The notes: a model not told the origin generated them from the sequence alone. A stretch of DNA of 64,000 nt from DASUPK01 sp963763955 (GCA_963763955.1 CAVXQP010000026.1:4167-68166); one strand, 5' to 3'; positions 24,784 through 34,076 are shown, counted from the stretch's first letter. A program made the numbers and translations.

Positions 24784-25554
24784 CTAGAAAAGTGAGAGCC
24801 GGCGCCTCGCCGAGCCGGCCCATCGCGTAAGCAGGCCCGAGGCCAGCAGGGCCAGGCCGGTCAGGGCAAGCGCACCAACCGCCAGTCCGGTCATCGGCAG
24901 GGTGGTCGAGTTGCCGGCGGCGTCCGGCGAGGCAACCGCGGATGACTCTGAGGTTCCACTGGAGCTCGAACTCGCGCCGCCACCTCCACCGCTTCCGGAC
25001 GCGCTCAGCACCCGCACCGTCCCTTGCATGTACGGGTGGATCGTGCAGATGTAGCTGAAGGTGCCAGGGGAGCTGAAGGTGTGGGAGCCGCTCTGGCCGT
25101 TGTTCAAGTCCGGTGTCTTGAAGCTGCCGTCATTCGCCGTGGCGTTGTGGGGCGCCTGGCCGCTGTTCCGCCACGTGACCGTGTCGCCCACGTCAACCGT
25201 GACGGTCCCCGGCGAGAAAAAGAAGTCCTGGATCGTCACGCTCGTCGAGGAGGCCTTGTGGGCGCCGCCGCGGCGGGCGGAGACCGTGGTGGTCGTCGGG
25301 GGAGCGGGAGTCTCGGACAGCGTCTGGGGGCCGTCCTGATCATTGCCCGAGTCGGCGGGCTCCTTGTCGGGCTGGGTGGGGGGTGGTGAGCCGGTGTCAG
25401 GCGGAGAGGCGGCCGGTCCGGGTGCGGTGGTCGTCGTGGCGGTGTCCGCCGGCATGCCGGAGTCCTGCGCCGCCGACACCGCCGGGACGACACAGATCGC
25501 CGCCAGGACGATCGTCCCGCTCGCCAGGGCTCTCAGTCCCTTCATCCACCTCAT
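24784..25554 (-). CDS. cell-wall-anchored cupredoxin (plastocyanin-like) with LPMTG sorting signal
   Basis: This protein of about 256 residues begins with a signal peptide (LASGTIVLAAICVVPAVSA), then a Pro/Thr-rich wall-spanning linker (about 35-95). The cupredoxin domain follows: VTIQDFFFSPGTVTV, copper ligand His in APHNATA, then Cys, His and Met in YICTIHPYMQGTV. A Gly/Ser spacer leads to LPMTG, a hydrophobic helix and a basic tail (SARRRLSLF), the layout of a sortase substrate. It likely carries electrons at the cell surface. The start could be any of ATG 25566, 25554 or 25545. Confidence 0.85.
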   Translation of the reverse strand: MRWMKGLRALASGTIVLAAICVVPAVSAAQDSGMPADTATTTTAPGPAASPPDTGSPPPTQPDKEPADSGNDQDGPQTLSETPAPPTTTTVSARRGGAHKASSTSVTIQDFFFSPGTVTVDVGDTVTWRNSGQAPHNATANDGSFKTPDLNNGQSGSHTFSSPGTFSYICTIHPYMQGTVRVLSASGSGGGGGASSSSSGTSESSAVASPDAAGNSTTLPMTGLAVGALALTGLALLASGLLTRWAGSARRRLSLF

Positions 25555-25613
25555 CCTACGGGTCATTGACTCGTAGTCAACTACGGGCAATCGGGGCTTT
25601 GGGATTCCCCCGA

Positions 25614-27251
25614 TCAGCCCAGAGCGCTGACGCCGGGCGGGGCATCGGAGGGCTCTGGCTCGGGCTCGCCGGCGGTCCGCTTCCGATGGGTGCGGATCTC
25701 GCTCATGATGCGCTCGAGCCGGGGCTCGGTGGAGGCATCGACGTGAGTCATCGCCGCCGCGATCGCCGGGTGGACCGAGGCAATGCGCTCGTGCATCGCC
25801 TGGGCGACTGCGCGGTAGGTCGGGTGGCCCTCGCGGCCGGAGCGCAGCTCGATCAGATGCATCGCCTCGCGGGCGTTCAGGTCGAGCAGGTAGCGGATCC
25901 GGTAGCCGAGGCAGAGGGCGTAGGGGGCGGCCTCGGCCAGACCGGCGGCGCCCAACCTGTCGTACTCGACCCGGGAGATCTCGAGGGCGCGCTCGTACTC
26001 GTCTCCGGCGCCCGCCTCGCGGACCTCGTCCGGGACCCCGGCACCGAGGTCGGGGCTGAGCCGCTGCCACTGGCAGGTCAACATCCGGTGGCGCTGGAGG
26101 TCGCGGAATCCGCCGTAGTCGGAGACGATCTCGAAGCGGTAGCGGACCGCCTCCCAGCCGCGGCCGGGGCGGTGGCGCCGGTTCGCCCGATCGCCGGCCA
26201 GGTCGGCGATCATCTCCGCCTGCTCGTCGGGCGGCAGGGACCGGACCCGGTCGAGAATGGCCCGCTCGGAGGTTCCGGCGGACTCGAACAGCGACGCCGC
26301 GATCAGGTCGTCCTCGGAGCCCTCGACGTCGATCAGCTCGACCGAGGGGGCGGCGTCGATCTCAGCGCGGTCGAGGCCCATCCGTGCCACCCAGCGCTCG
26401 GCCGCCTCGCGTCGGCGCTCCAGGTAGGAGACCCACTCGCCGCCGCGGTCCGGCCGCTCGACCCGGGCGACGAAGCTCGGCATGACCTTCTTGAGCTCCT
26501 CCAGGATCATCGACGCGAAGTCACGCGCCTCAGGCAGTGGCGAGGCCAGCATCCGCAGGAGCAGCTGCTCGTAGGCCTGGCCGGAGGCGAAGATCCCGAC
26601 ATGGCTCAGGGTCGCCGCCGGCAACAGTCCGCGGAGGAGGTCGAGCGCCTTGGCTTTGATGGAGCGCTCCCAGGCCGCCTCGGGCTCGTCGCCGCGCGGC
26701 CAGCGTTCCGCCGCCCACTCCCTGACCTGGGTGAGCGAGGTCGAGTAGATCGCGAAGAGCTCCTCCATCGCCTCGGCGTAGGCGGGGCCGAGCTCGCCGT
26801 CGCGGTAGAAGCGGTGGCCGCCGCCGGCCGAGTCCGGCAGAGGCTTGTCGTAGGGGATGTAGCGGGTCGATTGCTCGAGGTAAGCCGCGAGGCGGCCGCG
26901 CTGGAGGACCTTGGTGAGGACGTTCGAGACCCACTCGCACGCGACGTGCGCGCCGCCGACCTGCGCGATCGAGTCGTCGCCGTAGCCCATGAAGACGCGT
27001 TCGTAGAGCCCGGCCGCGCGCTCGCCCTCCTCGCCCTCGAAGGGCCGTCCGCCCTCCGGCACGTCGGCCGCGAACTCATCGAGGTAGAGGCGGCGCAGCG
27101 TGTCCGGATAGCGGGAGTAGCGGGCGAAGAGCGCTCCCTTGATCGTCTCCGGGAGGTTGACGAGCGCGAAGACGGGACGATCGAGGTTCGTGAAGTGGGG
27201 TGAGAGGAGCCTCCGTTCCTCTGCTGTGAATTCCTCGACGGGGTAGCGCAC
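25614..27251 (-). CDS. thyX: FAD-dependent thymidylate synthase ThyX, tandem-domain form
   Basis: This 545-residue protein is about twice the usual ThyX length and holds two ThyX-like domains. The N-terminal half (about 20-270) contains GDDSIAQVGGAHVACE and RGRLAAYLEQSTRYIPY, where the ThyX motif RHRxxSxxxxSxRY is recognisable at its 3' half. The C-terminal half (about 330-510) contains LQRHRMLTCQWQRLSP, preserving the 5' part (RHR). Neither copy has the full motif. ThyX methylates dUMP using FAD and methylene-THF. GTG 27251 is the start. Whether both halves form one active site or one is degenerate cannot be told here. Confidence 0.8.
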   Translation of the reverse strand: MRYPVEEFTAEERRLLSPHFTNLDRPVFALVNLPETIKGALFARYSRYPDTLRRLYLDEFAADVPEGGRPFEGEEGERAAGLYERVFMGYGDDSIAQVGGAHVACEWVSNVLTKVLQRGRLAAYLEQSTRYIPYDKPLPDSAGGGHRFYRDGELGPAYAEAMEELFAIYSTSLTQVREWAAERWPRGDEPEAAWERSIKAKALDLLRGLLPAATLSHVGIFASGQAYEQLLLRMLASPLPEARDFASMILEELKKVMPSFVARVERPDRGGEWVSYLERRREAAERWVARMGLDRAEIDAAPSVELIDVEGSEDDLIAASLFESAGTSERAILDRVRSLPPDEQAEMIADLAGDRANRRHRPGRGWEAVRYRFEIVSDYGGFRDLQRHRMLTCQWQRLSPDLGAGVPDEVREAGAGDEYERALEISRVEYDRLGAAGLAEAAPYALCLGYRIRYLLDLNAREAMHLIELRSGREGHPTYRAVAQAMHERIASVHPAIAAAMTHVDASTEPRLERIMSEIRTHRKRTAGEPEPEPSDAPPGVSALG

Positions 27252-27290
27252 GGGTGGGCCAGCGTAGCTTCATCCCCAGATCGATTGGGC

Positions 27291-27917
27291 TCAGGAGCGG
27301 GAGGAGGAGCGCTCGATGACGGCGGCCCAGATCTCCGAGAGCGTGCGGACCGCCGAGTCGATCGAGACCCGCGGCTTGTGGCCGAACGCCTCCAGCAGGT
27401 AGGCCTCGTTCAGCGTGTTGAGGGCCCTGGCGGTCTCCTGGACATCGCCGAGTCGGTCATCCGCTTTCGGCGCCATCTCTTTGATCGAGGCTGCGACCAG
27501 ATCGTCGAAGCGCCGACGGAGCGCGACGTGTCCGGATGCGATCTGCTCGTCGCCCGGGGCGGCCTCCGCCAGCGCGCGCAGCAGAGGCCCGTGGCGGCGG
27601 TAGACCTTCACCGCCGCCCGCATCGCCGGGCGGATGGCCTCGGAGCCGTTGCCGTCCCGGACCGGGCTCAGGTCGAGCTCGGTCTCGTACAGGGCGTCGA
27701 TCGCCTCCCTGCTCGCCTGGCGCAGCAGGTCCGCCAGGTCATCGAAGTGGCGATAGAAGATCGTGCGCTCGAGCCCGGCGAGCTCCATGACGTCGGCGAC
27801 GCTGAGCTCCTGGAAGGAGCGCTCCCGGACCAGCTCGCTCGCGGCGGCGACGATCCTGGCGCGGACCTCCTGGCGCCGCTCCCTCGCCGGCGGTGCGGTG
27901 GCGTTCGTCGGGGTCAT
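27291..27917 (-). CDS. TetR-family transcriptional regulator
   Basis: This 208-residue regulator has an N-terminal TetR helix-turn-helix: IVAAASELVRERSFQELSVA, then MELAGLERTIFYRHFDDLAD (about 21-60). The C-terminal ligand domain is generic. It is divergent from a sulfatase gene, and a near-perfect inverted repeat lies in the 42-base gap, so it probably represses both genes and responds to an unknown ligand. ATG 27917 is chosen because it lies just before the usual basic arm. Confidence 0.88.
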   Translation of the reverse strand: MTPTNATAPPARERRQEVRARIVAAASELVRERSFQELSVADVMELAGLERTIFYRHFDDLADLLRQASREAIDALYETELDLSPVRDGNGSEAIRPAMRAAVKVYRRHGPLLRALAEAAPGDEQIASGHVALRRRFDDLVAASIKEMAPKADDRLGDVQETARALNTLNEAYLLEAFGHKPRVSIDSAVRTLSEIWAAVIERSSSRS

Positions 27918-27921
27918 CTTG

Positions 27922-27946
27922 TTACACAGTGTGACACACCGTGTTA
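27922..27946. promoter_or_regulatory. inverted-repeat operator between TetR and sulfatase genes
   Basis: TTACACAGTGTG (27922-27933), a central A, then CACACCGTGTTA (27935-27946) form a 25-base dyad with 10 of 12 positions matching. It begins 5 bases upstream of the TetR ATG and ends 14 bases before the sulfatase GTG, the expected place for an autoregulatory TetR operator. Confidence 0.75.
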
Positions 27947-27959
27947 TGATCGCCCCGCT

Positions 27960-29609
27960 GTGGCCACGGAAGGCCGAAACCGGAGACGTCGGAGCCGATC
28001 CCGGATCGGGATCGCCGTGATGGGCCTCCTCGCCGTGGTCAGCGTCGCAAACGTTCCCGGGGCCGCGGCCAGCTCGGGCGGAGGCAGGGGTGGCCACCCG
28101 AACATCCTCGTCGTCATGACCGATGACATGGCGGCCAGCGACCTGCAGTTCATGCCAAACGTCCGGAAGCTGCTCGTGAACAAGGGGACGAAGTTCACCG
28201 ATGCGGTCGACTCGTTCCCCCTCTGCTGCCCGGCGCGGGCGACGTTCATCACCGGCCAGTACGCCCACAACCACGGAGTCGCAGGGAACTTCTACCCCTA
28301 CGGCTGGTATGGCATGGCGGATCGCGCCAACACCCTGCCCGCCTGGCTGCAATCCGACGGCTACCGGACCGCGCTTATCGGGAAGTGGCTGAACGGCTAC
28401 GGAGCGTTGGACGCCCACGGGGAGGTCCCGACCGGCTTCGGCACCTGGCGCGGGCTGCTCGACGTGTCGGCCTACGACTACTACAACTTCGTGATGAACG
28501 CGGACGGCCGGCTGAGGACCTGGGGCGACCCGGACTTCGCCCGCAAGCTGGTGGAGTTCGCGAACATCGAGGTGACGCCCAACCCCGGCGGGCTGGCAGG
28601 GGTGCTGGCGAAGCTGGCCCAGGAGTTCGGGCCGGCGCCCTACCACTACTGGGGTGCCCAGAATCCGGCTGACTACTCGCCCGACATCACCGGCAAGATC
28701 ACCAACCGCCTGGTCGCCGGCGAGCGGCGCCGGAAGAAGCCGTTCTTCATCTGGTGGGCTCCCGCCGCGCCCCATCGCGAGGACGTCTCGACCACGCTGA
28801 TGGGCCGTCCCGGCGACGACCCTCGCCCGCCGGCGCGTTACGAGAACCGGGTCAAGCGGTACCAACTGCCGCGCCCGCCCAGCTTCAACGAGACGGACAT
28901 CTCCGACAAGTCCTCCAACCTGAAGAACGCCGCGCCGACGATGACCGACGCCCAGATCCATCAGCTCGAGCTCGACTACCAGGGCCGGGCCGGCTCGCTG
29001 ATGGCGGTCGACGACAAGGTGCGCAAGATCGTCCACACGCTGAAGCGCACCGGCCAGCTCGGCAACACCCTGATCATGTTCGTCTCCGACAACGGCTGGA
29101 TGCAGGGCGAGCACCGCATCACCGGTGACAAGTTCCTGCCCTACGAGGAGTCCGTGAAGGTGCCGCTGGTGCTGCGCGGTCCCGGCATCCCCGCGGGCAA
29201 GACGGTCAGCGGCCAGGTCGCGGACATCGACTTCGCTCCGACGCTGGTCGACGCCTCGGGTGCGAAGCCCGGCCGAACGATGGACGGCGTCTCGCTGCTG
29301 CCCGGGGTCCGCAACCAGAAGAAGCTGCCCGATCGGGCCGTCGAGCTCGAGGCGCTCGCTCCTTTGTTCGAGGGGAACATCCCGGTCAACGCCTGGGATC
29401 GCCCCTACACCGGCGTGCGCACCGAGCGCTACACCTACGTGGTCTGGACGGAGACCGGCGAGCAAGAGCTTTACGATCGCCGAGTGGATCCCTACGAGCT
29501 CCAAAACGTCGCCTCGGACCCGGCCTACGCTGCGATCAGGGCACGGCTGGCAGCCGACCGTGCGAGGCTGAACGGCTGCGCCGGCCTCGCCTGCAACGTC
29601 TCCCCGTGA
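27960..29609 (+). CDS. exported sulfatase (formylglycine-dependent)
   Basis: This 549-residue sulfatase has a very basic N-terminus, then a signal segment (IAVMGLLAVVSVANVPGAAA). NILVVMTDDM (about 44-53) gives metal-binding aspartates, and CCPARATFITGQYAHNHG starts at about residue 89. Its first Cys is in the C-x-P-A-R context converted to formylglycine by FGE. ALIGKWLNGYG and MFVSDNGWMQGEH (metal site) follow. It resembles arylsulfatase/GlcNAc-6-sulfatase types; substrate unknown. GTG 27960 lies 14 bases past the TetR operator, so repression by TetR is likely. Confidence 0.88.
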   Translation: MATEGRNRRRRSRSRIGIAVMGLLAVVSVANVPGAAASSGGGRGGHPNILVVMTDDMAASDLQFMPNVRKLLVNKGTKFTDAVDSFPLCCPARATFITGQYAHNHGVAGNFYPYGWYGMADRANTLPAWLQSDGYRTALIGKWLNGYGALDAHGEVPTGFGTWRGLLDVSAYDYYNFVMNADGRLRTWGDPDFARKLVEFANIEVTPNPGGLAGVLAKLAQEFGPAPYHYWGAQNPADYSPDITGKITNRLVAGERRRKKPFFIWWAPAAPHREDVSTTLMGRPGDDPRPPARYENRVKRYQLPRPPSFNETDISDKSSNLKNAAPTMTDAQIHQLELDYQGRAGSLMAVDDKVRKIVHTLKRTGQLGNTLIMFVSDNGWMQGEHRITGDKFLPYEESVKVPLVLRGPGIPAGKTVSGQVADIDFAPTLVDASGAKPGRTMDGVSLLPGVRNQKKLPDRAVELEALAPLFEGNIPVNAWDRPYTGVRTERYTYVVWTETGEQELYDRRVDPYELQNVASDPAYAAIRARLAADRARLNGCAGLACNVSP

Positions 29610-30103
29610 TGCTGATGCGGGGACGACTCACGCTGCTTCTTGCCGTGGCCGTCGCGGGGCTCGTCGCCGCACCGACGTCGGCGGTCGCTTGCCGCGGCAA
29701 GGACCGGCCGATTGCCGGCACCGCCTCGGGGACGAACGCGATCAACCTCGCCGCCGGGACCTTCACCTCGGACGCGACCGGCCACGTCTCGCATCTCGGC
29801 CGCACGTCGTTCCACATCCAGGGAACGTTCGGCTTCACCCCCTCCGGGGTCGCCGTCAGCGGCCTGATGACCTTGACCTCAGCCTCGGGTGACCTCCTGA
29901 CGGGCGCCTTCGACGGAACCGGGACGATCGGGGCGGGGGCGATCGACATCACTGCGACATTCAGGCCCAGCGGCGGCACGGGCCGCTTCACTCACGCGCG
30001 CGGCTTGCTGAACGGAACGGTTCATGAGCGGATCCTCTCTATGACCGATGGCATCCTGATGAACGCCACCGAGTTCCGATTCAGCGGGCGGCTCCGCTAC
30101 TAG
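29606..30103 (+). CDS. small secreted protein of unknown function, coupled to the sulfatase
   Basis: The 165-residue product has a clear signal peptide (LTLLLAVAVAGLVAAPTSAVA). The mature part is Gly/Thr-rich with predicted beta strands (GTASGTNAINLAAGTFTSDA) and no recognised domain; the pattern recalls allene-oxide-cyclase-barrel or lipocalin-like secreted proteins. GTG 29606 overlaps the sulfatase TGA, so it is translationally coupled and probably under the same TetR control. It may bind the same substrate, which is inference. Confidence 0.65.
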   Translation: MMLMRGRLTLLLAVAVAGLVAAPTSAVACRGKDRPIAGTASGTNAINLAAGTFTSDATGHVSHLGRTSFHIQGTFGFTPSGVAVSGLMTLTSASGDLLTGAFDGTGTIGAGAIDITATFRPSGGTGRFTHARGLLNGTVHERILSMTDGILMNATEFRFSGRLRY

Positions 30104-30104
30104 C

Positions 30105-31034
30105 TCATCCCCAGATCGCCTGCGCGATCAGTGCCGCGAAGACTGCGATCGAAGTGGTCCAGGCCACGGCCTGCGCCGCCAACTTCGCGTCGAGGCCGTA
30201 CACGTGGGAGACCAGCAGGCTGTTGACGCCGCAGGGCATGGCGGCGAGCAGCAGGTAGGGGCCGGGAAGGTCTATGAAGGGGAGTGAGAGCAGCAGCAGG
30301 AGCCCGGGTGCGATGGCAAGCCGCAGCAGGATCGCCGCTCCGATCGGCGGGCTGAAGGGCGACCCGAGTTCGAGGGTCCCCTCCTCCGCCTCCTCGGCCA
30401 ACACGGCGCCGACGGCGAAGAAGCCGATCGGCAGCAGTGCGATCACCATGCCGCGTGAGATGTCCACCAGCACGTCGGGGGCGAACGAGGCGGGGGCGAT
30501 CACCGCCGCGATCGCGGCGTAGAGCGGTGGGTTGCGCGTGAAAAAGGCGATCGCCCGCTCCCTCGGGCTCTTGCCAGCGCGGGTGCCGAAGCTCGCCCCG
30601 GCGCCGAACGCGATCAGCAACAGGCAGGGGCTGACGACGATCACGTCGTAGACGACGGCCTGCCCCAGGGCATGGAAGCCGAGCAGGGAGGCCGTCAGGG
30701 GATAGCCGAGGTAACCGGAGTTCGGGACCGCGGTGGTGGAGATCAGAGTGCCGGTGCTCGGCCGCGCCAACCGGAGCAGGCGGCTCCCCGCCACCCATGC
30801 CAGGCCGACCGCGCTCAGGATCGCCACCCAGCCGGTCACCAGCCCTCCGGCGAGGTCGGCGTTCAGATGGGCCCGGTCGAGGTTGAAGAAGACGACGACG
30901 GGGATCAGCGTGTAGAGCGAGATCACCAGCAGGCGCCGGGCCCAGCTGACCGCCGTCGCCGGCCAGCGCTGCTCCGCCGCCACCCCGGCCGAAGCGGAGA
31001 CGGCGATCGCCACGATGGTTAGGAGGACGCCCAA
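30105..31034 (-). CDS. AEC (auxin efflux carrier) family transporter
   Basis: This 309-residue protein has about ten membrane helices in two repeats. STTAVPNSGYLGYPLTASLL (about 98-117) and AAMPCGVNSLLVSHVYGLDA (about 267-286) are the paired broken-helix motifs of AEC permeases, which move organic acids. TTG 31034 abuts the nuoN stop, so it is the last gene of the nuo transcript or is coupled to it. Substrate unknown. Confidence 0.85.
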   Translation of the reverse strand: MGVLLTIVAIAVSASAGVAAEQRWPATAVSWARRLLVISLYTLIPVVVFFNLDRAHLNADLAGGLVTGWVAILSAVGLAWVAGSRLLRLARPSTGTLISTTAVPNSGYLGYPLTASLLGFHALGQAVVYDVIVVSPCLLLIAFGAGASFGTRAGKSPRERAIAFFTRNPPLYAAIAAVIAPASFAPDVLVDISRGMVIALLPIGFFAVGAVLAEEAEEGTLELGSPFSPPIGAAILLRLAIAPGLLLLLSLPFIDLPGPYLLLAAMPCGVNSLLVSHVYGLDAKLAAQAVAWTTSIAVFAALIAQAIWG

Positions 31035-32555
31035 CTAGAGGGTCGTCGCGAGCGACGAGGCCGCGTGGGAGGCCCAGTCGACCAGCGGCGACGGAGCGAT
31101 CCCGAAGGCGACCGTGGCCGCGCCGCAGACCAGTGCAGAGCCGAAGATCAGCACGCAGCGACCGGTCCCTCTGGCGGCGGCATCCGCTTCCGGCGAGCCA
31201 CCGGCGATCGCCGGCATCGGCTGCCCGGGGGTCGTGGCGCTGGGCTCCGGTCTCATCCAGACGGCTGCGATGACACGGAGGTAGTAGACGAGGGAGACCA
31301 TCGAGCCGGCGACGATCACCACTCCCAGCCAGGTGTAGTCGCCGTCCACGGTCGCCTCGATCAGGAAGAGCTTGCCCATGAAGCCGGAGGTGCCGGGCAG
31401 TCCGGCGAGCGCCAGCATTCCGATTGTGAGCGGCCAGGCCAGCAGTGGGCGCGAGCGGCCGAGCCCGGCAACGGATTCGATGTCGTCGCCGCGCTCGGTC
31501 TCGCGCTCGCGGGCGACGACGACGGCGAAGACCGCCAGGTTCATCAGCGTGTAGGCGGCCAGGTAGAAGACCAGCGCCTCGAGGCCCTTCTCGGTCGCGA
31601 CCACGACTCCCGCGAGCATGTAGCCGGCCTGAGCGACCCCGGAATAGCCCATCAGGCGCTTCAGGGAGTCCTGGCCGAGCGCACCGATGTTGCCGATCGC
31701 GATCGAGGCCACCGCGATCGCGGCCAGCGCCGGCTTCCAGTCGTGGGCGATCGGGCCGAGCGCGACCTCGAAGAGCCGCGCCAGCGCGATGAAGGCGGCG
31801 GCCTTGGTGGCCACCGCCATGAAGGCGGTGACCGGGGTGGGGGCGCCCTGATAGACGTCCGGCGTCCACTGGTGGAAGGGCGCCAGCGAGGTCTTGAAGG
31901 CAAGCCCGGTTGCCACCATGGCGGTCCCGATCAGGACCAGGGTGTCGCTGCCCTTGCCGCCCGGGCCGACGGCGTGGGCGATTCCCGAGAAGTCGGTCGA
32001 GCCGGACGCGCCGTAGAGCAGGGCGAAGCCGTAGAGGACGGTCGCCGAGCCGATCGAGCCGATGATCAGGTACTTGAGGCCCGACTCGAGCGATCGCTCC
32101 TGCCGGCGCGCCGAGGCGCTCAGCACGTAGAGCGGGATTGAGAGCAGCTCGAGCGCGACGAAGAAGGCGACCAGGTTCTGCGCCTGGGCGATCAGGGTCA
32201 TCCCGAGGACGGAGCCGAGCAGCAGGGCATAGAAGGCGCCGTGCCCCGCCTCCTCGGCCGCGGGCTCCCGGATCGCGAGCAGCACGACGATCGCCGCAGC
32301 GGTGCAGGCGATCAGCGTCGCCGACAGGCCGAAGGCGTCGAGGCGGAGCGCGCCCGCGACCAGGTCGCTGTTTGAGCTCCACTCGATGATGCACCGGGCG
32401 GCGGTGACCGCAAGGACAGCGATGGTCAGGCTGGCGAGGGTGAAGCGGTTGACCCGCGGGAGCAGCCCGACCAGCAGCACGACCACCACCCCAGCGGTGA
32501 GCGCGATCACCGGCGAGAGCCCCGAGTAGTCGATGTGGGGGGCGTTGAAGTTCAT
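31035..32555 (-). CDS. nuoN: NADH-quinone oxidoreductase subunit N
   Basis: This 506-residue antiporter-like membrane subunit of complex I takes part in proton pumping. It shows about fourteen hydrophobic helices and the family text ALELLSIPLYVLSASARR (TM5 Glu) and LAPFHQWTPDVYQGAPTPVT with the conserved Lys/His region of TM7-8. ATG 32555 overlaps the nuoM stop (ATGA); a longer upstream extension is ignored. It is the last of fourteen nuo genes in canonical A-to-N order. Confidence 0.95.
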   Translation of the reverse strand: MNFNAPHIDYSGLSPVIALTAGVVVVLLVGLLPRVNRFTLASLTIAVLAVTAARCIIEWSSNSDLVAGALRLDAFGLSATLIACTAAAIVVLLAIREPAAEEAGHGAFYALLLGSVLGMTLIAQAQNLVAFFVALELLSIPLYVLSASARRQERSLESGLKYLIIGSIGSATVLYGFALLYGASGSTDFSGIAHAVGPGGKGSDTLVLIGTAMVATGLAFKTSLAPFHQWTPDVYQGAPTPVTAFMAVATKAAAFIALARLFEVALGPIAHDWKPALAAIAVASIAIGNIGALGQDSLKRLMGYSGVAQAGYMLAGVVVATEKGLEALVFYLAAYTLMNLAVFAVVVARERETERGDDIESVAGLGRSRPLLAWPLTIGMLALAGLPGTSGFMGKLFLIEATVDGDYTWLGVVIVAGSMVSLVYYLRVIAAVWMRPEPSATTPGQPMPAIAGGSPEADAAARGTGRCVLIFGSALVCGAATVAFGIAPSPLVDWASHAASSLATTL

Positions 32556-34066
32556 CGCTCGGCCACCTGCGTCGGCGGGGAGGGCTGCTGAGTGGCCGCG
32601 ACCTGTGCGCTCACCGAGTGGTCGGCCCGGTGCAGGATCAGTCCGGGATAGAGGGCGATCGCGATGATGCACGCCACCAGGCCACCTACAACGGCGCCCT
32701 CGCGCCAGCCGATCTCACGCGATTCGATCCCGTCGGGCTTGCGGTTGTGCATCGCGTGCTGGAAGAGGCGCAGCGCGTAGTAGGCGGCCAACACGATGCC
32801 GATCGCGGCGACGAAGGCGAAGACGATCTTCTCCTGGAAGATCCCGTTGAGGATGTAGAACTCGCCAACGAAGTTCGAGGAGCCGGGCATGGCCAGCAGG
32901 GCGAGAGTCGCGATCAGGAAGAGCGCGGCGAGTACCGGCGCCCTCATCGCCAGGCCGCCCATCCTGGTGATGTCGTCGGTCCCGGTCCGGGCAGCCAGCA
33001 GGACCGCGATCAGCATCAGCGGGGCGATCACGAGCCCGTGGTTGACCATGTTGAGGACCGCGCCGTCCGCGCCGTCGGGGCGCAGACTGAAGATGCCGAG
33101 AGTGATGAAGCCGAGCTGGGCGACCGATGAGTAGCCCAGGATCAGCCGTGCGCTGGTCTGGGTGAAGGCCATCACCGAGCCGTAGAGGATCGAGGCGACC
33201 GCGATCAGCAGGATCACCTCCTGGAAGTGAGTGGTCGCCGCCGGGAAGATCGGGAGGACGATGCGCAGGAAGCCGTAGGCGCCGACCTTGGAGAGGACGC
33301 CCGAGAAGAGAGCGAGGGCCGGCAGCGGCGCCACGCGGTAGGCGTCTGGCATCCAGGCGTGGAGCGGGAAGGCCGGCATCTTGACGAGGAACGCCGCGGC
33401 GAAGAACCAGAAGATCCAGTACTGGCTCCCGCTGCCCAGTGGATGTGCGGCGAGATGCTGGATGTTGAAGTCGATCGGGCCGCCGTTGGCGGCCAGGATG
33501 CCGGCGGCGATCGCGCCGACAAGCATCAGCAGCGAGCCGACCAGGGTGTAGACGATCATCTTGATCACGGCCGGCTGCGGGCGAATCGGGCCTTCTTCCT
33601 CCTCCGGCCGCCCTGGGTGCTCGGTTCCCCAGCTCCCGAACAGGAAGTAGAACGGGATCAGCATCAGATCGAAGAAAAGGACGAAGAGGATCAGGTCCTG
33701 CGCCAGGAATGCGCCGAGGACCGCGGTCTCCGCCAGCCCGAACATGAGGAAGTAGTTGCGCGGCCGCTCGGGAGGGTTGACTGCCGACCAGACCGTTGCG
33801 GCGAACCAGAGGACGGCGGTGAGCAGGACCAGGAAGAGGCTGATGCCGTCGACGCCGAGCTGGTAGCGGACACCGAGGCCCGGGATCCAGCTCTCGTCGA
33901 CGGTGTGCTGAAGGCCGCCGGAGGGATCGAAGCCGGCGACGACGACGATCGCCAGGACGAGGGTCACCAGGCATCCCAGGGCACCCGCCCAGCCGGTGAG
34001 CCGCTGCGGCATAGCGCAGGCGACGAGCCCGGCGGCGAGGGGGGCCCAGAGCAGGATCTGGATCAT
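32552..34066 (-). CDS. nuoM: NADH-quinone oxidoreductase subunit M
   Basis: This 504-residue Mrp-type proton-pumping subunit has about fourteen membrane helices, LFFDLMLIPFYFLFGSWG (with the essential membrane Glu replaced by Asp) and KMPAFPLHAWMPDAYRVAPL (conserved Lys and broken-helix region). ATG 34066 is preceded by GAGGAG at ideal spacing. It follows nuoL by 10 bases. Confidence 0.95.
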   Translation of the reverse strand: MIQILLWAPLAAGLVACAMPQRLTGWAGALGCLVTLVLAIVVVAGFDPSGGLQHTVDESWIPGLGVRYQLGVDGISLFLVLLTAVLWFAATVWSAVNPPERPRNYFLMFGLAETAVLGAFLAQDLILFVLFFDLMLIPFYFLFGSWGTEHPGRPEEEEGPIRPQPAVIKMIVYTLVGSLLMLVGAIAAGILAANGGPIDFNIQHLAAHPLGSGSQYWIFWFFAAAFLVKMPAFPLHAWMPDAYRVAPLPALALFSGVLSKVGAYGFLRIVLPIFPAATTHFQEVILLIAVASILYGSVMAFTQTSARLILGYSSVAQLGFITLGIFSLRPDGADGAVLNMVNHGLVIAPLMLIAVLLAARTGTDDITRMGGLAMRAPVLAALFLIATLALLAMPGSSNFVGEFYILNGIFQEKIVFAFVAAIGIVLAAYYALRLFQHAMHNRKPDGIESREIGWREGAVVGGLVACIIAIALYPGLILHRADHSVSAQVAATQQPSPPTQVAER

Positions 34067-34076
34067 GGGGCGCTCC

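Noticed and set aside
30100..32394. 764-codon open frame on the minus strand over the AEC transporter and nuoN
   Set aside because: It overlaps two well-supported genes in another frame, is Arg/Pro/Gly-rich and has no recognisable domain; typical shadow in GC-rich DNA.
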